64,000 nt of DNA, taken from assembly GCA_017937765.1 (NCBI GenBank), contig JAGBCY010000013.1, positions 21,033 to 85,032 on the forward strand, in the 5' to 3' direction. Below are positions 1 to 7,695 of the stretch, in pieces. Under the pieces are notes generated by a model. It saw only the letters and a list, made by a program, of their open reading frames with translations. It ran no database searches and was not told the origin of the DNA. How positions within the stretch are numbered: the first letter of the stretch is position 1; each line of letters opens with the position of its first letter. Origin of the DNA: Alistipes sp. (GTDB taxonomy: Bacteria; Bacteroidota; Bacteroidia; Bacteroidales; Rikenellaceae). Both the position numbers and the translations under genes were made by a program.

Positions 1-380
1 AAGAGATTTCAGACTTCATCGAGAAGGAGTTTAAGTTTCGTCCGAAGTTTTCGACAGTTGACCAGAAGAGAGTGGAGCTGAGCTATAAGCCCGGCGTGTT
101 TCTTCCGGCCATCGAGGTTAAGTTTCATATCGAGGCTATGCGCAAGGATGTGATATGTATGAGCTACGAATGCGGCTCGGCAACCTCGATGATGATTGCG
201 GGTGTTGTCGCCTATCTCGAGGAGCGAATCCCGAGCGGCGTCGAGGTGAATACCGCCGATATGCGTATCAACATCTATCCTCAGCGATTCGCGCAGCTTG
301 AGAAGGTGTGGCAGTATGTCTTGTTGTCGGACATCTCGTTCGAGGAGGGTAAGGTCAACGTCTCGCTATCGTTGGCATAG
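1..380 (+). CDS. C-terminal part of an unknown protein (5' truncated by window edge)
   Basis: The reading frame is open from the first bases of the window to a TAG at 378-380, so this is the tail (about 125 residues) of a gene that starts outside. A GTG at position 72 could be taken as a start, but the frame continues unbroken upstream with protein-like sequence (EISDFIEKEFKFRPKF), so an internal start is unlikely. The visible part is mixed alpha/beta in character with no membrane segment and no motif I recognise. Near the end it reads FEEGKVNVSLSLA, a strand-like finish. No family can be assigned. It is followed by a hairpin-rich stretch and a strong terminator. Confidence 0.7.
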   Translation, partial: EISDFIEKEFKFRPKFSTVDQKRVELSYKPGVFLPAIEVKFHIEAMRKDVICMSYECGSATSMMIAGVVAYLEERIPSGVEVNTADMRINIYPQRFAQLEKVWQYVLLSDISFEEGKVNVSLSLA

Positions 381-424
381 AACGATAAGCAGTCGCAAGT
401 CGGAATCTAATCGGGTTGGCACGT

Positions 425-685
425 GATAGAATCGGGGAGCAATACGACTCTATATAAATGGCCTTAAGGCAATGCGTGATTACGCAACAAGGGTCCGATG
501 TGGTCACGACACATCGGAATCGTATCCACTTTAGAGCAGCGGGTCGTCTGGTCGTGAACAGCGATGTTGCCGGCTCTTTGCCAGATTCGTACGCTGGCTG
601 CCTTGCCACGAGAGGCAAGCCTCCCGCAGTGGAAGAAAAGTGCGGAGGAGTAGGAGGGGATGGACGCATCCCCTCCCTATTTTTG
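425..685 (+). ncRNA. Candidate structured RNA or long structured 3' UTR
   Basis: The 348-base gap between the first gene and rnhB holds no convincing ORF but many perfect hairpins. TGCGT/ACGCA lies near 476-489 and TCCGATGTG/CACATCGGA near 493-517. ATACGA near 442 can pair with TCGTAT near 520 and would close a multi-branch junction around both. CTTGCC/GGCAAG and CCTCC.GCA/TGC.GGAGG follow at about 600-647, and a strong intrinsic terminator ends the region. I do not recognise it as RNase P RNA, tmRNA, SRP RNA or 6S RNA. No clear Bacteroidetes promoter precedes it, so it may be a processed or read-through 3' UTR. This is inferred from pairing only. Confidence 0.35.
653..684 (+). terminator. 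Rho-independent terminator
   Basis: A perfect 10-bp stem (653-662 with 667-676) has a GACG loop and is followed by CTATTTTTG. It ends transcription reading rightward through the structured region and faces the convergent rnhB gene. Confidence 0.8.
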
Positions 686-728
686 TACGGCGTTATGCTC
701 TTATGTTCGCGTTGCCTATCTTTGCCGC

Positions 729-1325
729 CTAAAAGAGTTCGAGTTGCTCGGGGGAGGTGTTGAACGAGAGACGATGATAGGGCGTCAGACCGTAGCGGCG
801 GATAGCCAGTCGGTGCTCGCGCGTGGGGTAGCCCTTGTTCTTTGCCCAGCCGTAGGCTGGATACTCCTCGGCGAGGCGTAGCATATACTCATCGCGGTGG
901 GTCTTGGCCAGTACCGAGGCTGCCGCGATGTTTGCATATTTGCCGTCGCCCTTGACGATGGTGAGCCACGGCGTCGCGAGGTCGGTGTGGAAGCGGTTGC
1001 CGTCGATGACGATAAACTCGGGCGTGGTAGTGAGGCCCTTGATGGCGAGGTTCATACCCTCGATCGAGGCGTTGAGGATGTTGATGCGGTCGATGCGCTC
1101 AGCCGTAACCTCCTCCACGCACCAAGCTATGGCCTCGCGCTCGATGATCTGGCGCAGCTCGTTGCGCCTACGCTCGGTCATCTGCTTCGAGTCGTTGAGT
1201 AGCGGGTGGTGAAAGTCGGGCGGGAGAATCACCGCCGCAGCAAATACCGACCCTGCGAGACAGCCACGTCCCGCCTCGTCGCACCCCGCCTCGATAAGCT
1301 CCTTCTGATAGGTTGTTTCGAGCAT
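729..1325 (-). CDS. rnhB: Ribonuclease HII
   Basis: RNase HII cleaves the RNA strand of RNA-DNA hybrids and nicks at single ribonucleotides misincorporated in DNA, starting ribonucleotide excision repair. The 198-residue product has the family signature GCDEAGRGCLAG near residues 14-25, which supplies two catalytic acidic residues. FIVIDGN and VKGDGKYANIAAASVLAKTHRD follow, with the conserved aspartate and the ASVLAK segment. Length is typical. The ATG at 1325 lies just 3 bases after the stop of the upstream 5'-nucleotidase gene (transcribed leftward), so the two are probably cotranscribed. No anomalies were seen. Confidence 0.97.
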   Translation of the reverse strand: MLETTYQKELIEAGCDEAGRGCLAGSVFAAAVILPPDFHHPLLNDSKQMTERRRNELRQIIEREAIAWCVEEVTAERIDRINILNASIEGMNLAIKGLTTTPEFIVIDGNRFHTDLATPWLTIVKGDGKYANIAAASVLAKTHRDEYMLRLAEEYPAYGWAKNKGYPTREHRLAIRRYGLTPYHRLSFNTSPEQLELF

Positions 1326-1328
1326 AAC

Positions 1329-2795
1329 TTACTCTGTTACTTCGGTTTGATACACTCTGTTGTCGGGCGTATAACCCGCCTCGCCAAACGTACGCACGAG
1401 GCGCAGCATAGCTTCGCGGACGGTGACGTCGGTCTTTCGCAGGCCTCGCTCCACAACCTCTCGGTCGATGTAATTCTCGGCTATGTAGTTACACATCGCC
1501 ACACGATAGCGACGCTCCTCGAGGTCGAAGCGTATGGCCGTGGCATCGGGTGCAGCCTCGGGCGTTGTGCCGAGGATGATCTGGTAGGGAATGTTCGAGC
1601 GAAAGTAGGCGTAGTGCGACTCTTTGTCGGGCTTCTCGGCGGTGCCGCTGTTATACTTCGTGAGGATGAAATCGCGAATCTCCTCGAGCGTCATCTCGCC
1701 GATGTAGATCGTCGACACGAAGGGGTCGTTGTTGAGGATGTCGACACGCTTGATGTCGCCCGCCTCGATTGCCGAAAGGCGCACGCCGCCATAGTGATAG
1801 ATGGCTATTTCGGGGACGAAGCCATCGTCGTAGGGGTAGCTGCGCAGTGCCTCGACCGTGAAGTTGGCGATGCCATCCTTCGTGGCGCGGTCGTTGGCAC
1901 GAGCCTCGACGGTGTTAAGCTCGGGGTCGCGTGCCTTGAGCTCGTCGACGAGGCTACGTAGATGACTATCCTCCTTGATGCCCTGCATCTCGATCTGGGT
2001 GTAGGCGACGTCCACAATCGTACCTCCATCTACCGTGATGTCGGCAACCGTGACGTAGCGCAGATCCTTGCGGTTCTGGCTTATGTGCGTCTCTCCAACG
2101 CTCTCGTTTATGGTGTCGTGGCTGTGGCCACCAGCTATCCAGTCGCAGGCAGGGAGCTTCGCCAGCAGGCGGCGATCCATATCGAGTCCCATATGCGAGA
2201 GGAGCACAACGTAGTCGGTCTCCGTGGCTACGCACTGACACACGTCGTAGGCCGTGGCACTATCGTCGGTGAACGTAAAGTCGACATAGGCACTCTCGCC
2301 GCCGAGAGGGTGGCCATCCTGATCCGTGTCGACGATGCCCACAAAGCCGAGGGTCACACCTCCGAGCGTGATTGTCGTGTAGGGCTCGATGGCCGAGTTG
2401 CCGCTAAGATCCTGCATATTAGCGCATACCCACCTAAAATCCGAGGCCGTAACCATCGTGTTTAGCACCTCGCGACCCTTGTCGAACTCGTGGTTTCCGA
2501 GGGTCACGACGTCGTAGCCCACCTCGTTCATAAGCTCGATCATCGGTATGCCGGGCTGGCTGTCGTCGTCGACATAGGCGTTGCCCGTTACGCGATCGCC
2601 CGAATCCACAACCAAAACCTCGCCTTTAGCCTCGTAATCCTTGACGAGTGTGGCTAAGCGCGGCATTGCGTCGATGTTGGCGTGTATGTCGTTTGTTGAG
2701 ATTATGTAGACGTGTTGCGTGGTCGCGCTCTCTTGGCACCCATAGCCGAGGAGTGCGAGGAGCATTAATGAGACAAAAAATGATACTTTTTGCAT
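1329..2795 (-). CDS. 5'-nucleotidase / UshA-family metallophosphatase, lipoprotein
   Basis: The 488-residue protein starts with a hydrophobic signal ending in LLGYGC, a plausible lipobox with Cys at residue 20, so it is likely anchored in the envelope. The calcineurin-like metallophosphatase motifs appear in order: STNDIHAN (metal ligands), VDSGDR, LGNHEFD, LLSHMGL and GGHSHD. The C-terminal half matches the 5'-nucleotidase domain that binds nucleotide substrates. The family hydrolyses nucleoside 5'-phosphates and UDP-sugars in the periplasm or at the surface for salvage. It is divergent from a nucleoside kinase, which would rephosphorylate imported nucleosides, a sensible pairing. Exact substrate is not readable from sequence. 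Confidence 0.88.
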   Translation of the reverse strand: MQKVSFFVSLMLLALLGYGCQESATTQHVYIISTNDIHANIDAMPRLATLVKDYEAKGEVLVVDSGDRVTGNAYVDDDSQPGIPMIELMNEVGYDVVTLGNHEFDKGREVLNTMVTASDFRWVCANMQDLSGNSAIEPYTTITLGGVTLGFVGIVDTDQDGHPLGGESAYVDFTFTDDSATAYDVCQCVATETDYVVLLSHMGLDMDRRLLAKLPACDWIAGGHSHDTINESVGETHISQNRKDLRYVTVADITVDGGTIVDVAYTQIEMQGIKEDSHLRSLVDELKARDPELNTVEARANDRATKDGIANFTVEALRSYPYDDGFVPEIAIYHYGGVRLSAIEAGDIKRVDILNNDPFVSTIYIGEMTLEEIRDFILTKYNSGTAEKPDKESHYAYFRSNIPYQIILGTTPEAAPDATAIRFDLEERRYRVAMCNYIAENYIDREVVERGLRKTDVTVREAMLRLVRTFGEAGYTPDNRVYQTEVTE

Positions 2796-2811
2796 AACTT
2801 ATCCTGTTAAA

Positions 2812-2851
2812 TTGCTTCAAAGTTACAAAAAATTACTATCTTTACACACAA
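2812..2851. promoter_or_regulatory. Overlapping divergent promoters, 5'-nucleotidase / nucleoside kinase
   Basis: Plus strand: TTG at 2812-2814, a 22-base spacer and TATCTTTA at 2837-2844, about 30 bases before the kinase ATG at 2874. Minus strand: TTG at 2851-2849, a 23-base spacer and TAACTTTG at 2825-2818. Both fit the Bacteroidetes sigma-A pattern (TTG/TTTG, then TAnnTTTG). The two promoters overlap head to head, so they may compete. Confidence 0.7.
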
Positions 2852-2873
2852 TTTTATTAAAATTTGGAAGCAG

Positions 2874-4544
2874 ATGTCGCATACGGTTACATTGCATTTG
2901 GAGAATAACGGCACCACGATGGAGGTTGAGATGGGCTCTACGCTTATGGATGTACTCCAGCGTGTGGGTCTCGAGCAGCCATATCCCATCTTGGCTGCGA
3001 GGGTGAACAATCGTTATAAGGAGCTCAGCTATCGCATCTATAAGCCCGTGACCGTCGAGTTCTTCGATATGCGTCACTTCGAGGGTTATCGCGTCTATCA
3101 GCGCACGCTCTCGTTCGTGTTGCAGATGGCATCGTTGGAGCTTGCCCCGGAGCGTAAACTACGCATACGTCACTCTCTGGGCAATGGCTTCTATGCCGAG
3201 TATGACGACCACCTGCCGCTCTCGGCCGAGGATGCCACGCTTTTGAAGCTGCGTATGGAGGATATCGTTGCACGAAACATCCCCATCACGCGCTCGAAGC
3301 GTCTCGCGGAGGATGTGGCCGAGGAGTATGCGAAGTATGGCTTCGAGGATCGTCTCGAGCTGCTCACAACGCGCCCGCACCTCTACCGTACGGTCAACCA
3401 CCTCGGCGATATGCCGGGCTACTTCTACGGTGCTTTGGCCCCCTCGTCGGCCTACGTTCCGCGCTTCGACATCGTGCCCTACTACAACGGCTTCTACGTG
3501 GCTCTCCCCGCACGCACGAATCCCGAGCAGCTGACCACAGCCATCCACCACGATAAGATGTTCGACATCTTCCAGGAGTACCAACGTTGGATCGACATTA
3601 TGGGTGTGCCCACGGTTGGCGACCTCAACCGTCGAGTTATGGAGGGTGACGCCTCGGAGCTTATCAAGATTGCCGAGGCCTTCCACGAGAACAAGATAGC
3701 ATCCATCGCCCGCTCTATCGCCGAGGCAAACGGCGAGCTCGGCGTGCGTATGGCTCTGATCTCGGGACCCTCGTCGAGCGGTAAGACTACCTTCTCGAAG
3801 CGTCTCGGCGTGCAGCTCCGCGTCTTGGGTCTCGATCCTGTGCTCATTGCCCTCGATGACTACTTCGTCGATCGCGATAAGACACCGCTGGGCGAGGATG
3901 GCAAGCCCGACTTCGAGGCATTGGAGGCCATCGACCTTGCAACGCTCAACGACCACCTCAAGCGTCTGGCAGAGGGTGAGAGCGTCGAGATCCCGCGCTA
4001 CGACTTTATCTCGGGCAAGCGTCAGTGGCACGATAAGCCACTCAGGCTCAACTCTCGCTCGATACTTATCCTCGAGGGTATCCACGCCTTGAACCCGCGC
4101 CTGACGCCGGGTATTGCCGATGGTCACAAGTTCAAGATCTATATCTCGTGCTTCACCTCGGTGGCTATGGATAACTTCTCGCGCATCCCCACAACCGATA
4201 ACCGCCTGCTGCGCCGCACCATCCGCGACAATGCCACGCGTGGTAACGACGCGTTGCGCACGCTCTCGATGTGGTCGTCGGTACGTAGGGGTGAGGAGAA
4301 GCATATCTTCCCCTATCAGGAGAATGCCAACGTGATGTTCAACTCGTCGCTCTTCTACGAGATATCGGTGCTTAGGGCCGTTGCTGAGCCTGTGCTCCGC
4401 GAGGTGCCCGACACGGCTGCCGAGTATGCCGAGGCGCGACGTATGCTTAAGTTCCTCGATAACTTTGTCCCGATCAGCCCCGAGGAGATACCTCCCACGT
4501 CGCTGCTCAGAGAGTTTATCGGTGGCAGCTCGTTCAAATATTAA
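2874..4544 (+). CDS. Uridine-kinase-like nucleoside kinase with N-terminal TGS/ThrRS-like region
   Basis: The 556-residue protein has a ubiquitin-like TGS region at about 1-65. A segment resembling the threonyl-tRNA synthetase second additional domain follows (HSLGNGFYAEYDD, near 100-112). The C-terminal kinase has a P-loop SGPSSSGKTT near residues 296-305, then ALDDYFVDRDKTPLGEDGKPDFE, typical of uridine kinase/phosphoribulokinase folds. This architecture is known in Bacteroidetes and Firmicutes and is annotated as nucleoside (uridine) kinase; the role of the synthetase-like part is unknown. The ATG at 2874 is preceded by its own promoter. It would phosphorylate salvaged nucleosides in the cytoplasm. 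Confidence 0.88.
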   Translation: MSHTVTLHLENNGTTMEVEMGSTLMDVLQRVGLEQPYPILAARVNNRYKELSYRIYKPVTVEFFDMRHFEGYRVYQRTLSFVLQMASLELAPERKLRIRHSLGNGFYAEYDDHLPLSAEDATLLKLRMEDIVARNIPITRSKRLAEDVAEEYAKYGFEDRLELLTTRPHLYRTVNHLGDMPGYFYGALAPSSAYVPRFDIVPYYNGFYVALPARTNPEQLTTAIHHDKMFDIFQEYQRWIDIMGVPTVGDLNRRVMEGDASELIKIAEAFHENKIASIARSIAEANGELGVRMALISGPSSSGKTTFSKRLGVQLRVLGLDPVLIALDDYFVDRDKTPLGEDGKPDFEALEAIDLATLNDHLKRLAEGESVEIPRYDFISGKRQWHDKPLRLNSRSILILEGIHALNPRLTPGIADGHKFKIYISCFTSVAMDNFSRIPTTDNRLLRRTIRDNATRGNDALRTLSMWSSVRRGEEKHIFPYQENANVMFNSSLFYEISVLRAVAEPVLREVPDTAAEYAEARRMLKFLDNFVPISPEEIPPTSLLREFIGGSSFKY

Positions 4545-4591
4545 TAGGCAGATAACATAAAACCAAAAACAACTAATAAACATTAAGACTA

Positions 4592-7426
4592 ATGAAAACC
4601 TTTGACAGCTTTGTAGACCGTCACACTGGTCTAAACTCTAAGGATGATTTAAGCCAGATGCTTGCAACGATTGGCGTAGCTTCGGTTGAGGAGCTCTTGC
4701 AGCAGGTAATTCCCCAGAATATCCGCCTTAAGAAGGATCTCGACCTTCCTGAGGCGTTGAGCGAGTATGAGTATGCCGAGCATATCGCAGCCCTCGCAGC
4801 TAAGAACCGCACGATGCGTTCGTTCATCGGTATGGGCTACTACCCCAACGTAGTGCCCGCCGTTGTCTCGCGCAACGTTTTCGAGAACCCCGCGTGGTAC
4901 ACGTCGTATACGCCCTATCAGGCCGAGATTTCGCAGGGTCGTTTGGAGGCATTGCTTAACTTCCAGACCGCCATCCTCTCGCTCACGGGTATGGAGGTGG
5001 CTAACTGCTCGCTCCTTGACGAGGCGACAGCTACGGCTGAGGCTATGCTTATGATGTATGCGTTGCGTTCGCGCGAGGCAGTGAAGCAGGGCCGCAACCA
5101 GATTTTTGTTGACGAGAACATCTTCCCCCAGACGCTCGACGTATTGCTCACACGCTCGGAGCCCTTCGGTATCGAGATCATCCGCGACGACTTCGCAACC
5201 TACGAGTTCACGGGTAAGGAGTTCGGTGCTGTTGTGCAGTTCCCCGCAGCTAATGGCGAGGTTCGCGACTACGCAGCATTTGCGGCTAAGGCTCACGAGG
5301 CAGGCGTCCTCGTAACGGCCGTTGCCGACCTTCTCTCGCTCGCGCTCTATAAGTCACCCGCAGAGTGGGGTGCCGATATCGCTGTTGGTACTACACAGCG
5401 TTTGGGTTGTCCTATGGGCTTTGGTGGCCCCAGCGCAGGATATATGGCTACGCGCGATGCCTACAAGCGTAATATGCCCGGCCGTATCATCGGCGTGTCG
5501 GTAGACCGCTTGGGTAACAAGGCTCTGCGTATGTCGCTCCAGATGCGCGAGCAGCACATCAAGCGTGAGCGTGCAACGTCGAACATCTGTACAGCTCAGG
5601 CATTGATGGCCTCGATGGTGGGCTTCTACTGTATATATAATGGTAAGGAGGGTCTGTTGCGTGCCGCTCTCAACGCTCACACCGCAGCCGTTACGGTTAA
5701 GGAGGCGTTGGAAGCTATGGGCTACGTGGTACGCACGAAGGCTGCGTTCGATACGTTGGAGGTCGAGGCTGAGGCTTCGGTTATTCAGGATGCAGCCCTC
5801 GCTCGTGAGATCAATATGTTCTATCCTGCCGACGACTGCGTGCGTATGTCGTTCGACGAGGTGACTACCGACAAGGAGCTCCAGACCATCGTCGAGATCT
5901 TTGCCGAGGCACGTGGCAAGAAGGCTAAGGCAGTTAAGCGTGTTGAGGCTGCAGCTATTGCCGAGGATGTTAAGCGTGCTACCGACTTCTTCACCGAGAA
6001 GATATTTAACTCGTTCCGCACCGAGACCGAGATGATGCGCTATATCAAGCGTTTGGAGTTGCGCGATATCTCGTTGATGAACTCGATGATCTCGCTCGGC
6101 TCTTGTACTATGAAGCTCAACGCTGCACAGCTTATGCAGCCCCTGTCGTTGGCCGGCTTCCAGAACGTACACCCCTTCGCTCCCGCAGATCAGACCGAGG
6201 GTTACCGCGAGCTTATCTCGAACCTCGAGAGCTATCTTGCAACAATCACAGGTTTTGCTGGTTGTACGCTCCAGCCCAACTCGGGTGCTGCGGGTGAGTA
6301 CACGGGTCTTCTTATCATCCGTGCATACCACCAGAGCCGCGGTCAGGGCTATCGTAACATCATCCTCATCCCCTCGTCGGCACACGGTACCAACCCCGCA
6401 TCTGCCGCAATGGCAGGTATGAAGATCGTTATCGTTGCCTGCGACCAGAATGGTAACATCGACGTTGAGGATCTGAAGAAGAAGGCCGAGGAGCACGCAT
6501 CGGAGCTCTGCGGTTTGATGGTTACCTACCCCTCGACCCACGGTGTGTTCGAGAGCCGCATCCGCGATATCGTCGACGCTGTTCACGACGCTGGCGGTCA
6601 GGTATATATGGATGGTGCGAATATGAACGCTCAGGTGGGCTTGACTAACCCCGGTTATATCGGTGCCGATGTCTGCCACCTCAACCTCCACAAGACCTTC
6701 GCTATGCCTCACGGCGGTGGCGGTCCCGGTGTAGGTCCTGTATGCGTTGCCGAGCATCTTGTTAAGTTCTTGCCTACGCACTCGTTGTCGGAGACTGGCG
6801 GCGAGGAGGGTATCACGGCTGTGTCGTCGTCACCCTGGGGCTCGGCTATGTTGCTCCCCATCACCTATGGTTACATCCGTATGCTCGGCTTCGAGGGCTT
6901 GCGTCGCTCGACAGAGATGGCTATCGTGAATGCTAACTATATGTCGTCGGCATTGAAGGATGAGTATCGCACCTACTACTCGGGCGAGACTGGCCGCGTA
7001 GGTCACGAGATGATCCTCGACCTCACACACTTCAAGCACGACTTCAACATCGACTGTGGCGATATTGCTCACCGTCTTATGGACTACGGCTACCACGCGC
7101 CTACGCTCTCATTCCCTGTTCACGAGACCCTTATGGTCGAGCCTACGGAGTCGGAGTCGAAGGCCGAGATGGATCGCTTCATCGAGTCGCTCATCAAGAT
7201 CAAGCGCGAGTGCGAGGCTGCTGCGGCAAGTGGCAATGCCGACAACGTTGTTGTCAACGCTCCGCACACCGCCCGCGAGCTCGCTGGTCGGTGGTCGCAC
7301 CCATATAGCCGCGAGGAGGCAGCCTTCCCCTTGGAGTGGATCGTCGAGGGTAAGTTCTTCCCCTACGTGACCAAGATTGATAATGGTTATGGTGATCGTA
7401 ATCTTGTGTGCCGCTGCATAGAGTAA
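4592..7426 (+). CDS. gcvP: Glycine dehydrogenase (decarboxylating), P-protein of the glycine cleavage system
   Basis: The 944-residue protein is a full-length single-chain P-protein, with the N-terminal and C-terminal halves of the PLP fold fused as in Gram-negative bacteria. The PLP lysine lies in CHLNLHKTFAMPHGGGGPG, at residue 701 by codon count, followed by the glycine-rich loop. The N-terminal part has the conserved FIGMGYY and YTPYQAEISQGRLEALLNFQT segments. It decarboxylates glycine and passes the aminomethyl group to lipoylated H-protein. gcvH and gcvT are not in this window, so the system is dispersed here. It lies 47 bases after the nucleoside kinase, possibly cotranscribed, and ends at a strong terminator. 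Confidence 0.97.
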   Translation: MKTFDSFVDRHTGLNSKDDLSQMLATIGVASVEELLQQVIPQNIRLKKDLDLPEALSEYEYAEHIAALAAKNRTMRSFIGMGYYPNVVPAVVSRNVFENPAWYTSYTPYQAEISQGRLEALLNFQTAILSLTGMEVANCSLLDEATATAEAMLMMYALRSREAVKQGRNQIFVDENIFPQTLDVLLTRSEPFGIEIIRDDFATYEFTGKEFGAVVQFPAANGEVRDYAAFAAKAHEAGVLVTAVADLLSLALYKSPAEWGADIAVGTTQRLGCPMGFGGPSAGYMATRDAYKRNMPGRIIGVSVDRLGNKALRMSLQMREQHIKRERATSNICTAQALMASMVGFYCIYNGKEGLLRAALNAHTAAVTVKEALEAMGYVVRTKAAFDTLEVEAEASVIQDAALAREINMFYPADDCVRMSFDEVTTDKELQTIVEIFAEARGKKAKAVKRVEAAAIAEDVKRATDFFTEKIFNSFRTETEMMRYIKRLELRDISLMNSMISLGSCTMKLNAAQLMQPLSLAGFQNVHPFAPADQTEGYRELISNLESYLATITGFAGCTLQPNSGAAGEYTGLLIIRAYHQSRGQGYRNIILIPSSAHGTNPASAAMAGMKIVIVACDQNGNIDVEDLKKKAEEHASELCGLMVTYPSTHGVFESRIRDIVDAVHDAGGQVYMDGANMNAQVGLTNPGYIGADVCHLNLHKTFAMPHGGGGPGVGPVCVAEHLVKFLPTHSLSETGGEEGITAVSSSPWGSAMLLPITYGYIRMLGFEGLRRSTEMAIVNANYMSSALKDEYRTYYSGETGRVGHEMILDLTHFKHDFNIDCGDIAHRLMDYGYHAPTLSFPVHETLMVEPTESESKAEMDRFIESLIKIKRECEAAAASGNADNVVVNAPHTARELAGRWSHPYSREEAAFPLEWIVEGKFFPYVTKIDNGYGDRNLVCRCIE

Positions 7427-7552
7427 TTTAGTGTGATAAGGCAGCATCTACTGCCGCTAACAAAAAGTGCCGTCAATGGAATGTACGTCGAGTACTATCC
7501 ATCGACGGCATTTTTGCCGAGCGTTGTATCTACTGCCTTCTGACACTAAATT
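7425..7552. repeat. 128-bp imperfect inverted repeat with an internal terminator
   Basis: AATTTAGTGT at 7425-7434, overlapping the gcvP stop codon, is matched by ACACTAAATT at 7543-7552. Pairing continues inward through GGCAG and then through the perfect-looking core at 7468-7510, giving arms of about 55 bases that are roughly 70 percent complementary by eye. The arms are much longer than an intrinsic terminator needs. Confidence 0.55.
7468..7515. terminator. Terminator after gcvP, probably bidirectional
   Basis: The 13-base arms at 7468-7480 and 7498-7510 pair with one mismatch or wobble and are followed by TTTTT on the plus strand. On the minus strand the stem is followed by TTTTTG as well. 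Confidence 0.8.
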
Positions 7553-7661
7553 AGTCCCTCGCCAAGTATCATAGCTATTATATAACCCTATAAGAACCCA
7601 CAAGAACCCACAAAAACCTATAAGCCCCCTTCTACTAAATCCCATAAAAAGGCTCATGGCA

Positions 7662-7691
7662 TTGTCGTTACAACAAAAAGGGTTATCTTTG
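7662..7691 (+). promoter_or_regulatory. recQ promoter
   Basis: TTG at 7662-7664, a 19-base spacer and TATCTTTG at 7684-7691 form a good Bacteroidetes promoter. The predicted transcription start falls on or next to the recQ ATG at 7696, so the mRNA may have almost no leader. Confidence 0.75.
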
Positions 7692-7695
7692 TGAT

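Noticed and set aside
712-724. TATCTTTG at the 3' end of rnhB as a promoter
   Set aside because: No -33 box lies at a proper distance, and a rightward transcript would run antisense into rnhB with no gene to serve.
458-763. 101-codon ORF in the first intergenic region
   Set aside because: It runs through the perfect hairpins and the terminator and into rnhB, with no coding character.
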